Shown here: piece by piece, positions 1-12,855 of the stretch
How positions within the stretch are numbered: position 1 is the first letter of the stretch
How the letters are laid out: each line of letters starts with the position of its first letter
Assembly (NCBI GenBank): GCA_002110485.1
Contig: MOWL01000023.1
Location: 682,001 to 746,000, forward strand
Direction: 5' to 3'
Source: Emergomyces orientalis
Taxonomy: Eukaryota > Ascomycota > Eurotiomycetes > Onygenales > Ajellomycetaceae
DNA length: 64,000 nt
Notes under the pieces: generated by a model
Databases searched by the model: none
What the model was told of the DNA's origin: nothing
What the model saw: the letters and a program-made list of their open reading frames with translations, nothing else
Made by a program: the position numbers and the translations under genes

Positions 1-71
1 CATGGGGTATATGTAGAGAAGATCACAATCCAACACCAGAAAAATAGCTAAACGAGATTAGTGACGATGTT

Positions 72-1166
72 CTAAAAATATGCATCTAAGATCCGTTGTC
101 GATGTTGTACAAGATTTGGATACCTCTTGAGATATCGCCCAAGAGGGTTCTGTTTCCAATTCAGATGTTCGTCCAGTAACAAATGGGTATAGGCGAAGAC
201 GCTAGCATCGAAGAGGCCCGGGTCCTCCATTCCAAAAAAGTGATTATCATCTCCTAGCAAGGAAGATAGCGCTTGGAATGCACTCTGGGCTTCTGCCTCG
301 AGGTCGTCCACGTCTATAAAGGAAGATGATTTGAGCAGTTCGTTCCGGGCAGCTTGCTGAAGCTGATGAACTAATATAGTTCGAACGAGAGGGTTCGATG
401 TCGATGGATCTATATATAATTTCCGTCCAATGTTGTTAAAGTTTTGACTGTCTAAGTAGAACGTGTAGAGCTGTTTAAGATAGTGGTTAACTTTCTTGGT
501 TTCAAATAGCATGCGCATATCTCGAAGTGTGGAGTGCATACCCAGGCATTTCGTATCTTGTGATCTAGCAGAGAGGAATACACATCAAATCGCACGTTTA
601 GCTGCTGTTCTTCCTCAACATTGGATTGCTCGATAGCCCATTTTTGGATTTTGTTTGAAGGAATTGGGACCAACGGATCTACTGAAACGGCGGTGGATGA
701 GGGCGCGGGGAGAAGGAAGGGGAGTGCGCCGGTTGGGGACGCATGGTTATTCGATGCAACAGTTTCAAAGGCCATCCCAACAAATTTGAGGTATGCCTGG
801 TAAAGTGCCGTGTAATGTCAGATAGCCAGTCAAATATGAAGTTGAGAGGGGAAGGGGGGAAAGGCTATCTAGAAAAAGAGCGAGTCTGGGGAGAGCTGGA
901 TTACTCCGACTAACCTGCCATTTTAAACACTGCGGATTAAACGACGGAGCACCCCGTCCCGCCCCCCTCGCCGTAGTAAATACATATAGAGTATGATTAT
1001 CTGAGCGGCCTGCTATACGTCGTGGGAGCTCATTTGCCGGATAGGTTATCAAGGGGAATTTGTCGAAGATATGTTTTATCGGGGTGGGAACGGATGGAAA
1101 TCGGGCAGAAAAGCGCGGAGTGGCTTGGGCCTGATGGCCAGCTGCAGTATGATCATCCTCTGGCAT
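72..1166 (-). CDS. SAM35: Mitochondrial outer-membrane SAM complex subunit Sam35 (metaxin-like)
   Basis: Three exons on the minus strand: 1166-915, 796-542 and 470-72, with introns of 118 and 71 nt that start GT, end CAG and keep phase 0. The product is 301 aa. Seen: an N-terminal block with TPIKHIFDKFPL and GAPSFNPQCLKWQ, a middle block with ASNNHASPTGALPFLLP and IPSNK, and a C-terminal block with LLGDDNHFFG and GLFDASVFAYTHLLLDE. Known: these are hallmarks of fungal Sam35, a GST-fold relative of metaxin that sits on the cytosolic face of the outer membrane and recognises the beta-signal of barrel precursors delivered to Sam50. I chose the ATG at 1166 because the first conserved block follows about 25 residues later and no better ATG lies upstream. 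The next gene (copper regulator) is divergent. Length is as expected for the family. Confidence 0.9.
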
Positions 1167-2601
1167 GACTTCAATGGCACCAACAACAGTCCAATTGAGG
1201 TCCTATACTTTTGCGTTGCGTGTTCCTGAGGGATGGTGATGATATCAACGCCGTGAGTGCGGGTCTTCTTCCTGCTGTTTCCATACCCGTTGATTTTGGT
1301 GCAAAAAAGTTGAACATGGCTCCAATTTTCGGCCGGAAAAACCTTCGGCGTGATTCTAACCCTGAACCTTCCTGTTAAAACGGCATACAAAAGTCATATC
1401 TAAGTCGATTTTTCATATGTCTTAGAACCTTACTCATCACCCCTCCTAATCCTAATCCTAGCATACCCCAAACCCAGTTTTGGGGGTGGTGAGAGTGTAT
1501 GAGTAGTTTTTTAGTTGGGTTGCCCTCCAGTTGCACATAGCTCCAAAAAAGTGGGATCAAATCTCGAGTCACGATGAAACTGTTATTTTTTGCTTGGCAA
1601 AACTCCAATGCGGCTTACCTCAGCTGCCAAACCCGAGCTGTGGCACCCGCAAGATCGGGAAGAGGTCAAAAGCTCCAGGACTCAGAAGCCGCCTTCCCCA
1701 GGTGGGCCTAGCGCCGATAGCACTGAATTCTTCGAGCACTGGCTGGCCACATGATTGGCTGGCCGTTGATGCCGAGGCCGCGCCGAGATGGCCCCCGGAC
1801 TAGCCGCATTGGGAACCGGAATCCCACCCCAAGCCGCCATTCGCGCAGTCCACATTTCACCACTTCCTGAATCCTGGCGAAGACTGACATCAACCTACTC
1901 CACGCCATGTGTCCCTGAGTTAAGTTACAGAGTTGTCCACTGCTACAGACAACAGACTACAGGCCAAGAATATTTCTTCCCCCGTATCCAATCTCGACCT
2001 TATCCAATCTCGATCTTATCCACTTCGATCCGGCCCCCGCCAAGAGAGCCGCTATCACTCGCTCACTTTATTTTTTTTTTAAACTCCAGACCGACTTCCG
2101 CTTGTTTTCTTGAGGCTATTTCCATCCTTTCCACTTTGTTCAGTTGCTCTATTGGATTACTGCTGGCTGGTTTATCACCCGATGGGGGCCTTTAAACTCG
2201 ACCCGGGAATTGTTTAGCGCCTGACTATTCCTCTCGTTTCAACGACGGCGGCCCTCAAACTGTCGTAATTTATGCTGGGTATCATTCTTGCCAAGTCTCT
2301 CCGGCGTAACTGGCCGATTGACGAAGGGGAAAATTGAAAACTGAAAAAAAGAAAAAGGAAAGAAAAGAGAGAGAAAAGCAATATAGCACTTGTTTAGAAA
2401 TTCCAACTGCGCAACTTGCGGGGTTGGGGCGGGGCAGTAGAATAACTTTTGAAGTTGTTGCTCTGCTGACAGGTTCCATTTTTACGCTTTCGTACATTCT
2501 TTTCAGGGATTCGCTTTATTTTGTGGAAAGCGTTCTGGATAGACCAAAGATTGAATATCGAAATTACTCGTTCAGCAAAGTGCCGGTAGCAGCCTTTCAC
2601 T
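1167..2601. other. Divergent intergenic region between SAM35 and the copper regulator
   Basis: This 1.4-kb spacer must carry the promoters of both flanking genes. I see a short telomere-like run of CCTAAT units near 1444-1460, pyrimidine-rich stretches at 1960-2160 and an A/G-rich stretch at 2335-2380. Open frames here are short and lack splice sites that would join them. No gene is supported. Confidence 0.6.
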
Positions 2602-4506
2602 ATGCCACTAGACGAGGAGGGAGCGAAGTGGTCGTGGTAAGTTGCTTTATCTCTTATATGCTTCCATACTCGATTTATGAATTTAAAAGTCGATTTACTG
2701 ACAGGAATGTTGCTTTTGATAGTGAGCCATGTGTTCGCGGCCACCGATCATCAAAATGCCAACATTTCGATCGTCTTATGATGAAAGTGCCCAAGGCAGG
2801 GCGACCACTTGCGAAATGCCCTCATCCCAAAGGCACATGTAGTTGCCAGAAGTTATATGCGTTTATGGTCAGAATTCCTAAGGGTAAGGTTCAATCGAAG
2901 GGATTTGGTTTACAATTGCTGTGATGGTTTCTAATTCTTTTGATCCTTGTGCCCAGGCTCAACGTGTTTATGCCGGCCGCTCTACCAGGTCCCCATGGTG
3001 GTAACAGAAGCTGGGCCATCAGCTCAGCCGGCCCCTGGCCTCCCTGCTCCAACCGCTCCCGCAGTTTCCAACCGGAGTCGTATTCAAAAACGGACAAGAC
3101 GTCAGAGCAGCCTCCAAGCTGCCCCGGAATTAGTTGCCAAGAGTTTAACCACAATGGATCTCCCGCCTAACGGCTACACAGCACCCATGGAGCATGGGCC
3201 AAGCCCAACTGCATCAAATGTACAATCACCGTTCAACGAACAGTATTTCCAGTCTATCCCACTTCCAACCGAATATACACAAAATCAAACGCCAAACGGT
3301 GGGTTCAACGTCCAAGGGGCATACCCAACCCAACCCCATTCCCAACCCCAGAGCAGCGAAACAGAGCTTCAATCCACCAACAACGGCGGGTGTTGTAGCG
3401 CTCAACCCCCGAAGGAATCCCCCAGCAAACAGGCCCAATCATGTTGTACTTCTAAAAACCCGAATGCGCCGGAACATAATGGCAATGCTCCGCGATTCAA
3501 GCTGGAGGAGGTTACACCTTCTGAACGATCTATTTCCGAAAATTCTTCCCACCTAGCCCCGCATCATCGTCCACCTTGGGAGCACCGGCCGTTTTCAACA
3601 ATAGGCATAGAGAAACATGCCCACGATCAAAACAATACTCTACTACATTTTCCACCTAAGAATTTGTTTGCGAACTTCCGTTTGAATGAAGCCTGTTCTG
3701 CTCCTGCCACGGGCTATTCCTCACCGAATGCTATACTTCCGCACCGCTCAACAACCGATCCTATGGGCCATTTTCCTCCTTTAGGACTACACAATTTAGG
3801 ATTCCAAATTAATCATGTTCCAAATGACTCTCATCCTCACAACTGTGATTGCGGGGATAACTGTCAATGTCTAGGCTGTGCTTCTCACCCGTTCAACGAC
3901 ACCACCCGACAACATATCCAACAAATGGGTTATCTGATAACTTCCAGAGGAGACGACCAGGGTTCTGAATCAAATGATAATACACGCAGGCCATCCTTCG
4001 ATAGCCAACCGGCATCTGTAGACTTTGGCTACAATAATTGTTGGCCACCAAATAGCCTTCCATTTCACAGTCCTGGTCAAGCACATTGGAATGGTCCACA
4101 TTCAGGTCGTGCTCTTGACAATCCCGGATCATCCACCACCACTCCAGCTGCCTATGATCCTAATCAGGGTCAAATGCTGATGCAACCCGCCGCTTATTAC
4201 GAGCTGGAGTACTCAGTTGGCCTTTTGGACCCTTGCACGAACATGACGGGGACATGCCAATGTGGAGCCAACTGTAGCTGTGTTGGCTGCTTAACCCACA
4301 ATGGACATGACGGAGTTCCGCTTGAGCTTTCTCCACCCCAGGATAACAAAGCAGGAGAACGTACAGTCACGGATACCACGAGCCCTATGTCGCCAGCTTA
4401 CCCTCCTGGCCACACTGGTCAACTACCCATCGAGAACGGTTACACGAACCATGATTTCGCACGGCCCCCCCAAAGCCCGGTACCCGTAAATCCGCTCCCG
4501 GTTTAG
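2602..4506 (+). CDS. MAC1: Copper-fist transcription factor, MAC1/CUF1 type (copper-deficiency regulator)
   Basis: Exons 2602-2636, 2723-2883 and 2957-4506 (introns 86 and 73 nt) give 581 aa. The start at 2602 is fixed by the family's N-terminus, which begins MPLDEEGAKWSC. Seen: a complete copper fist at residues 1-78 with zinc ligands C12, C15, C24 and H26, a GRP minor-groove motif at 38-40 and Cys residues at 44, 51 and 53. Further on, two copies of C-x-C-x4-C-x-C-x2-C-x2-H lie at about 362-376 and 499-513. Known: this spacing matches the two C-terminal repeats of yeast Mac1, which bind Cu(I) and switch the factor off. Mac1/Cuf1 proteins turn on copper transporters when copper is low. Two Cys-Cys pairs (211-212, 228-229) lie in the otherwise Gln/Pro/Asn-rich linker. 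The DNA-binding region is encoded across two tiny exons. Function as a low-copper activator is inferred from the two repeats. Confidence 0.9.
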
Positions 4507-6747
4507 CTAATAGGTGCAATATCCCATCGGCGCCTCCTGTTCATGACATGAATGCTTCGTCTTCTCTGCTGTTTTCGCTTTTCTAAAACTTTTATACTAA
4601 AACTTGACACGATATGTCATTTACGACATCAAAGATACCCAATTATCATGACAATTGGAAAGGGGCCCGATCCATTTTTCGCTCTTTCTCCAATTTTTTT
4701 TTTTAAAAATTTATTTCCTATGGCACAATTCCCTAACCCCCATTCTTTCATTCGTTTCTTTTGCCTATACGATCATCACGTAACAGGTATAGCGACAGGT
4801 ATCGCTCTGACGTGTATGAGCATCGCAGTAAATCGCACTTTTTATTCTGCGAGTTTCAAGTTTATTCTCTTTTTCATTCATATATTTCTTCTGTTTCCCC
4901 GCGCGATGACTACACGTACACATATACGGACTCCTATACACATATACACATATATGCTTTATCCAATGTGAAGTTGTCTTTTCCGCGGCTCAACATACAT
5001 TTGGAAATAGCATCTGTGATTGGACAGGACATCTTCGCTCTCTGATTTTTTCTTTTTTTTCTTCTTTTCCCTTCTCAACACTGGCGATATCTTCTATAAA
5101 GAAACAATTATGTTGCAACGCTTTATGTATATATATTTTCTGTATCTACAGCAGTCTCGCGTGGTCAGTCTACGTGATAGAACCGAACTTAACACTAAAT
5201 AATAGAAAAAAATGGGACATATAGACATGTTTTGTTGAAAAAGAAGTATATATTACATATACATTGATGGAATATGGATGTGTGTCGTAAAAAACGTTTG
5301 AAAGTACTAGCTGAAACGCAGATTAACGAAAGCGCATGGACGGGAGAGATTTTGATTGCATAAGAAAGACACCAGAAAGGAAAGGGGGGGGGGGGGATAT
5401 GACTCGTGGAATTCAAAGCCCGCTCTATAGATTTGATTGTTTTTGCAATAGGTACGTTATGCAGTTGCGGTAGGATATTATCTGGCGTAAAATCAGTGGA
5501 CGTATATTATTTTACATTTCCTCTCGCGTCACTTCAATATATTTTCTTAGTACATTTTGGGTTCTTCTTCCCTGACTGTACGTTTTGTCTTTTTTCGCTT
5601 TCAGGGACAAACGGGCCCTTTCCCCTTCCTATATTCTTTATATTCCCCCCTCTTTACGATTTCGTTTGGCGGAAGGCATTTGTGTTATAGAGGGGTTGGT
5701 CGCCTCGTCGGAATGATGCTGCGTGGTTGTATGTAGTTAGCCCGTCTGCTCTTGCATTTGTTCTCAATGGAAGGAATGAAGAGATCCGCATGATAGAAAG
5801 GGGCTAAAAGGGCGGTTGCGGGATTCGTGTTTATAAATATATATATATATATATATATAGTCACCATGCCACTCATGTGAGACAACGAAAACCCTCCGTG
5901 GCTCCTGGGAAAAGCCGGAAAAGGGGAGAGTTATTTTTTTTACCATCTGCTTCTTCCCAAGCTCGTCCTGCACCGAAGCCTAGACCAACCCACGCAGGCC
6001 ATGCTCTTCGCTTGAATAAGAGAACTGAAAATATGACACCGAATGATAGGCCGAGGGAGGAGCGGATGATCATGGAGGATATGGCGCGGTCCCACTATAA
6101 ATTTTTGCAAGTGATTTTCGGTTCTATCTGTTAGCGATTGGGCCCGGGGGATTTGGGTATTCGTTTTCGTTATGGGGATAAACATATGGGATGTTTCTGG
6201 GATATGTATGTAGTGTATCTCGGTATAGGTGTTTTTTTTTTTTGGGGGAGGAGGGGGGAAGGGGGGGAGGATTTTCTGCATTATTTCATTCTATCCGCAC
6301 CTTATCGTTCAACAGTGTTTCGCTGAGAGGTTTGGTTGATCTGGGCACCACGGACCGGGTTTCGTTGGAGTCCGCCATATTCTGTGGAGGAGATGGAGTT
6401 ATTTGTTAGCCAATTGCTGGCATGCGATTCGCATTTGGACGGGATAATTGGGGGCTTACTGGTATGTGTCTGAGAAGCAATTGGGCGGCGGGCGCAATGT
6501 ATGGACTAACGGCCTGGTTTTATAATGGAGGTTTATATCTGTTTAATTCGTTCCCGGCGCAAGGAACAAGAAAGTCCGGGTTAATTGCTGTGCCAGTTAC
6601 TACGACGGGATTCGGATCGGAAAAATGTGGAAGCGGTGTTAGGTTTTTGGCTTCACATGGCAGAATAAATAAAAAAAGTTCGCGGAGAGGGATTTATTTT
6701 ATGTACAACACAATCACAACCCTGAGAGTTCGATTGCTCTTTTTGCT
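4507..6747. other. Intergenic region upstream of URB2
   Basis: This 2.2-kb stretch is T-rich near the end of the copper regulator and holds simple repeats: a run of 13 G at 5384-5396, an (AT)n microsatellite at about 5837-5859 and a G-rich block at 6240-6270. Short open frames on both strands are low in complexity and do not splice into anything recognisable. No gene is supported; a non-coding transcript cannot be excluded. Confidence 0.5.
5837..5859. repeat. (AT)n microsatellite
   Basis: Uninterrupted alternating A and T over about 23 bases in the spacer before URB2. No function is implied. Confidence 0.9.
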
Positions 6748-9700
6748 ATGGCTCCGGTTCTGGAGGTGAGAGATTCTTCTGTCTGGAAGAGTTGATTGTT
6801 TTTAATTGCGTTTACCTGAGGCAAAAGGGGGTGCTAACGTGCTCCATGGCGGTCTGTGTAGTCTCCGGCTTCGGCGCATCAGGCTTTGCTTCAGCTTGAG
6901 AAAGGCAGCAATGGTCCTGCGAGCCAATTGCAGGAAGCGGCACGGATAATTGGGATGGATTTATCGTCTTTTTATAATCGTGGAAAGGCGGATAGCAGTG
7001 TGATACCGGATGTGGAGCAGGAGAAGAAGAAGAAGCAGGGACCTTCCACACCCAAGGAGGAATGGGTTCTGCGATGGCTTATGAAAAAGCTGAAGGCGTC
7101 TTCACCACAGGAAGAGCAATCGCAGCCGAGCTACAAGCTGGATACCAGAACGTGGATTCTTCTTCGACATCTTTTCGACCGTATCCCCGCGAAACCTTTG
7201 GCGTTCATTCTTAATGAAAACAGGTTTCTCCTCATATTGAAGGATACGCTGGGCGATATTGCGGATTCTTCGCGCGCGCATCCCCAGCGACCTGCACTGC
7301 AGGACTCGCTACACTCTGAATCGAGTGTGACGGTGCAAGAATCTCCTGTCTCGGTATCCTCGAAAAGGGGGCAAAAGCGAAAGAGAACGGAGAATGGCTT
7401 GGGTCTCGTGGAACCAGCCGTGGGCATATCCGGGTCATGGATCGATACGTTTTGCGCCGTCTTGGACACTGTGAAGGCTCTTATCGTATTACCGGACCAG
7501 GCTCCTGAGGTTAAATCAGCAACCGGTTCGCAGCTAAAGCTCGTACTTAGAGGGGAGCCCCAGATAGCCGCTGCGATACTTGGACAGTCCTTTGCATTAG
7601 CCCGAAGAGCAGTGGAAGAGTGGGATAAGGGATTTCCGGAATTAGATGCACAACTAATGCCCGCGTTATATTCGGTGTTGGATATTTGGAGACTCAGTTC
7701 TGAGCGTCTCGGTGATGGCACCAGCTTGTCGAGCGATGTAGGTGACTTGGGTTTGTTTTATCCCTATTTTGTGGGGTATACTGACTTGCTTCGGAAATAG
7801 GATACGTTCTCATCACATTGTTTGTCGGAAGCATTACGCCTACTTACGGTTTTGTGTGAAGTTACAAATCAATCGTCCGGAAATAAGAATTTGATACAGG
7901 GCGTGGAACGTATGATCGTTCTGCACTTCATCCTCCCTCTTCGCCAGTCATTCTTCTCCACCCACTCTAGCGACGCCACGAGTACTAATGATAGTCCTGA
8001 TCCCGCCCTAATTAAGCTCGTTCTTAACGATATTCATTCACGTTGGAAGAGGTCTGACGATAGCTTGAATACCAAGTTGCTGCCCACATTATTGGACATT
8101 GCCATTCGAGCTGTGCCTCGGGACGGCTTCAGGAGACTAGTACATGAAACTCCTTGGCTTGAGACACTTTTTGTGGCACTCTCAACTATCGCTGGCTGCC
8201 CGCTCTCTGACCACCCCTCATGGAACGCACTTCATAGGAATATCCCGATTCTTGAGAACCTCCTGCAAGTAACCATTAATAGGAAAGTAAGTTTGTCTAT
8301 TAATACCCTGAGTCGATACGCGATCCGATTTTCTGGGTTGGTCGAAGGCGAGGGGGACAGGGCTACCGAGTGGTCATTAATATCTAAAATTATACGGACG
8401 GGAGTTGATGTGTTTCTTCCTAATTCTGGAATTGACGGTGCCGACACCCTGCTCAGCAACCTTATCGGTCGAATAACAACGTTTTCGTTAGTTCCAAACG
8501 TTATGCCAAGCGAGGCTTATGGAGTTATTAAAAACGACGTTGTTATACCTTTGCTCAATGGGTTTGCGTGTGCGAGAGCTATTGGTTCATTCCTTGATAT
8601 CTGGTCTGACCAATTAATATGGCTTGAAGCTACTCGTCTAAGCGGGGCAGATATATTCTACTTTTTTGTTTGGGAGGACGACGATCTTGCTGCGGCATTT
8701 AAACCGCTGATAACAAATCCTTTCTCTGAGAATCAGACTAAAGATCGTCTGCAAACCATTTTGACGCAGCACTCGTTTGACGATGAAGTGAACGCTCCCG
8801 AACAGTATGCAGATATCGTGTTGCTTGACGCTATTTTGAAATCACAATTGCGAGGTGGCTCTATGTTAGAAAGTCAATTTTTGACCCAGGCCTTCCGTAT
8901 TATATCCAACTTAATTTCGTCGAAACGGAAACTGGAATGGAGGTGGCGGCTCTGGCGCCTTTCTCAGCGCTTTGTTGATCAGCATTCGTCGTCGGATGAT
9001 GCGTCTATAAACTTTGGCACGACTTTGTTGCCTATAGCAATCGACTTATTACAAAGCTTCCACCATCAGGGGTCCACGCCTAATAAGTCTAGAAATGATT
9101 GCCTTGAAGCATTCGAAGCTTTCAAACTTGCCGTACTAGTTGCAGGCAGGACCGACAGCCCTAAGTCCAGCGAATCCTTGAATGCGATAATACCGCGCAT
9201 TGTACCTGCTTTTAATCAAGTTGTGAAATCCACCGAACCTGCATGGAATGGCCGTGTAGAAACCATGATTTCCCCTCAAACTGTTTGTGTTGGATATCTC
9301 GTTGTGCTAATCGCAACGCCGTTGGCTGTTTCTCGTCTTACGTCTGAAAACCGTAGCCTGCTTTTCAACAGCCTTCTCATATCCGTCGGACGCTCCGACC
9401 AGGACATTTCGACTCCGGTTTTGAGGCAGGGGACAGTAGGTTCGGGCCTTGAAAATCAATTAGTCGAAATATGGCAATCCTTCATTTCGAACGAGTGGCT
9501 ACTGGAAGCACCTGCAGCGGTTTACGACCTTGTTAATACCATTTTCCATCATCTCAAAGAGAAGAACACCCCTCGCCATCTATCCATTATCAGCCTCCTG
9601 AGCATCCCAACTCGATTGATTCCACGCCATCAGAGAGGAATGCTATTAGATTTCCTCCAAGAAGCCGTACTGAGGGGCCAATTAAACTCTAGGGCAATGT

Positions 9701-11376
9701 GCACTGATGTTCTGACCTTGATGACGAAGTTAGCAGATTTGCCTAAATCCTCAGCCCAAATAACAAGTGACTGGGAAGAGCCATGGAAACTTTCGGATGC
9801 TATTTCCTTTCAAAAAGAGGATACGTCGTCGACTGTGCTCCCATTTCAATCGTTCCGCCAGCTCCACAAAGCAATCATTGATCGGGTCCTAGTCTCGTCC
9901 GATATTCAACGGCGTTTATACTTCCAGAAAACATTCGATAAAATATCCGAAAATGTACAAAAATACGATACCGCCAACTTCGACACAATGGGGCTTTTCA
10001 TGCTTGTCTTATCTCTACAAACACTTCGTACACACCATGAGCACTTTGATGGTAAGCTCAAGGTTGAAACTTTGAATGCGTTGCGTGAGAAGGTGTTTAA
10101 CATCCTCATCTCCGATTTACGGTCGATCGAGAGAAACATGAAAAAGAAAAGGGAACCGCTGGATGTGAACACGTTAACTGGCATTTTGAATGCTTTAGAA
10201 GAATTTGATGACATGATGAACACAGATAGAGACGCGCAGAAAGCGATACGCAAAGTTGATGAGCGATTAAGTACAGTGAGCGATGATGCTCACGCCAAAA
10301 CACTTGTCAAGCGTCGACTCATGTCGTCTCACAAGCCTGGCAAGGACCTCGAACAAGTACTAATGCAGTCCCTTTCGTTGTTTCCTGTCGATAAATTATA
10401 TGGCTATGAACAACAGATGTTTTTGCGAGACATCCGCCACAAATTATCTACTTTACCAGAGAAAAAGCTCGTCCGTTTTGTACATCAAATTCGTGAATCA
10501 GGCTTCGCGGGCCAAGATGCTGCTCATCGACTTCTACTTACAGGCGTCGCCATTTCCTGCTTCGGGACCATCGAAGATCTGGATACACAAGCATCGCAGG
10601 AGCTGTCTTCTCTCTTCACCGCATTATTACAATGCCTTGCCATTACTACAGCGATTGAACCGTTTTCTCTCGCAACAGAATGCCTGGAAATGCTCCTCCG
10701 GAACCAACCCCGGTCCATCACACAGTGGAACATCGACAACGCCCTAGGTACCCTTGTCGTCACGATATCGGCCCAGGGTCCCAAAATCGCAGGGGAATAT
10801 GCAGGAGTTATTTACAGCCGCATCTGTCATCTGCTAGGCCTCATTTTTGGCCAATACCGGCAAAAACTAAGCGGAAGATTTCATCTAGTCCTGCCAGTCA
10901 TGCAACTCCTCCTTCGCCTCCTCTTCATACCCAGTTCGAGAGCACAGAAATCTTCCCATTTTCAATTGGCTCCTCCGCCCTGGGCAGACAACAATAATGC
11001 CAACTCCTCTTTTCACAAACCTTCATATGCAACACAATTTACACGCCTCCTAACCACCCTGTGCGATCCAACGGTTTCCGCCGTACAACGTGGCCAGCGA
11101 TCGGATAGTAGACTCACAGACAATACAAAAAAGGTAAAGAGCCTAGCGGGCCATCACTTGCAATATCTTGTTATGGAATATGCCATTTGCCAGTTGCGGG
11201 GCCAGCTGGCGCCAGAGATGAAGGCTGCGTTGATGCCTGGGCTTTACTCAGTTTTGGATGTGATGTCGAAGGAAACAATGAGGGGTATGAATGCCGCGAT
11301 GGACTCGTCGAGTCGGGCGGTGTTTAAGAGTCTGTATGACGATTATGTGCGATTTGGGAAGTGGAATCATGGGTGA
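6748..11376 (+). CDS. URB2: Nucleolar pre-ribosome assembly protein Urb2/Npa2
   Basis: Exons 6748-6765, 6862-7737 and 7801-11376 (introns 96 and 63 nt, all phase 0) give 1489 aa. Seen: an N-terminal block (QALLQLEKGS, AARIIGMDL), a long helical middle without recognisable catalytic motifs, a Lys/Arg patch near residue 170 (KRGQKRKR) and a C-terminal block at about 1340-1489 with LAGHHLQYLVMEY, ALMPGLYSVLD and LYDDYVRFGKW. Known: that C-terminal block is the Urb2/Npa2 domain. In yeast Urb2 works with Npa1 and Dbp6 in early 60S subunit assembly in the nucleolus. The first exon encodes only MAPVLE, and this start rests on its clean GTGAG donor and phase. An alternative is a start inside exon 2, but no ATG lies near its beginning. 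Length is within the range of filamentous fungal homologues. Confidence 0.92.
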
Positions 11377-11833
11377 TTGGGTGGTTGGGCGATATTGTGG
11401 CTATGGAAGAGAATAGAGCTTGGATACCCCATATGAAATAAGCGACGGCTCTGCAAAAATATGTATATGTGTACATAATCTTTAATATTCCGAGGAGTAG
11501 TTTTCATTATTCTACGGGCGTATGCGGCGTAAGATTTTTTTGTCGAATAAACTCACCCGCAGGATCATATTAATTTCATTGAATTGATGGGAGCAATAGG
11601 CGTTGTCAGGGTGCATATTTGGCTGATAACATCTGGCAATAAGACTTCGTCATAGCGAGCAAAGGCGGTGTCCCGCCTAATTAGTTCACCTCAGAAACAG
11701 CCACAAAGATTCCATTGAAAATTTTTGTACGAAAACAAGGTGCTCCAAAGTTTTCAATGCAGCGTAAATCTTCGCTTCTACACCTGGCCGTCCCCCCGAT
11801 AAAGTTGAATAATGTGTCCCCCCCATCGCTTGA
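11377..11833. other. Spacer between URB2 and a disrupted minus-strand gene
   Basis: The AT-rich 3' flank of URB2 (11430-11520) is followed by sequence in which I find no supported gene. A minus-strand open frame at 11686-12000 overlaps the end of the neighbouring disrupted gene in another frame and may be part of it. Confidence 0.4.
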
Positions 11834-12602
11834 CTAGGTTCGGCGACCAAGGCTGATGGGTACCTCACCAAGAAATAAAGCAGACAGGGTTCTCCATATT
11901 TGCCAGATACTGGAGCTGCTGCTGATCGGAAAAATATTGAACGGGATGTCGCACTGACTCGCCATCCAACCCCTGTGCTTCCCAGTAACTTGCTCTCCAT
12001 GGTCTATCAATGGGCGACACATGCCAACTGTTGCACCACAATAAAAAAACGGAACCACGGACCATAGTTGGAAAACTTGGACAGGTGTCCCGAGATCTTT
12101 GATGCTGGTCTTGAATAACCCTCTGAACCTTGCGCGTCCCTTTCACACTGGTTGAAAAATGGGCAACGTCATTTATTTTGTATTTTTGTATTTTTATTTG
12201 TTTTGCCGAAGAGACTTTCGCGACTGTGACTGGTGACCGAGTTAATTGCCTGTTCAAATAAGATGTCGGGAACAATAACCCTATTTTTATCTCTATCAAC
12301 GGATGAACATTTCAAAAAGTTCACGGGACAATGCGACACCGACAATGAATGCAGATCCTTGGGAGACGGCCCACCAATGATAGTGATATTGATAAAGGAC
12401 GAGCTGTTTGCTACTGTCATTGGGTAACATTATGCCATATCTTTGCTTGACTCCCGGGATCTGTGGAACTAAGTTCTGCGGGAAGAAAACTGACGTTCGG
12501 TCGCAGAGCTCTTGAAGGGAGCATAGGTGCAGATGTCATACTGACCTGCCAGGTTGGTGGAGAATACTTCCCAGCAGTATAAAACTTGGAGATTACCCCC
12601 AT
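11834..12602 (-). pseudogene. Disrupted gene of unknown function (coherent coding signal spread over three frames)
   Basis: Not recognised. On the minus strand an ATG at 12602 opens a 19-codon exon to 12546 (MGVISKFYTAGKY...), followed by a well-formed 70-nt intron (GTCAGT...CGCAG, 12545-12476) and 59 further codons to a TGA at 12298-12296. This segment is rich in Trp and Tyr (YQYHYHWWAVSQG). The coding look then continues in a second frame (DRDKNRVIVPDILFEQ, about 12297-12190) and in a third (TSIKDLGTPVQVFQLW, then CDIPFNIFPIS and SIWQIWRTLSALFL, about 12120-11850). I found no splice sites that join the three frames in phase, so at least two frameshifts or unseen introns are needed. Read literally, the first two exons alone would make a 78-aa protein. 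It runs head to head with the permease gene at 12856. A degraded lineage-specific gene is the simplest reading. Confidence 0.45.
12378..12395 (+). promoter_or_regulatory. Paired GATA sites upstream of the permease
   Basis: TGATAG at 12378-12383 and TGATAA at 12390-12395 both match HGATAR, the site bound by AreA-type nitrogen regulators. They lie about 460-480 bp upstream of the NCS1 permease ATG, and nucleobase/allantoin transporters in Aspergillus are nitrogen-repressed. However, they also fall inside the disrupted minus-strand gene, and GATA hexamers are common by chance. Confidence 0.25.
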
Positions 12603-12855
12603 ACTTCCAGGGCGATCAATGATCTCACATATCTCACATATCTCCTCCTCTCTTCTTCTCGATTATACCGATGCGATCCTAGAAAAATAACAATTTACAT
12701 AAATGACGTGACCCCTGGTCCCGGCAGCTTCATCCTTGTTACATCCTTTTGCGCCTGCAGTTCGCCCTCCCTGGAACTGCGACCGGCAATTAGCTTATAT
12801 CACTGTTTCCTTTTGTTTTTACAACCTGATTTGTTTCCATCAACCTCATCTCAAT

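Noticed and set aside
1444..1460. Telomere-like CCTAAT repeat
   Set aside because: Only about two units, internal to a housekeeping region; too short to be a telomere relic.
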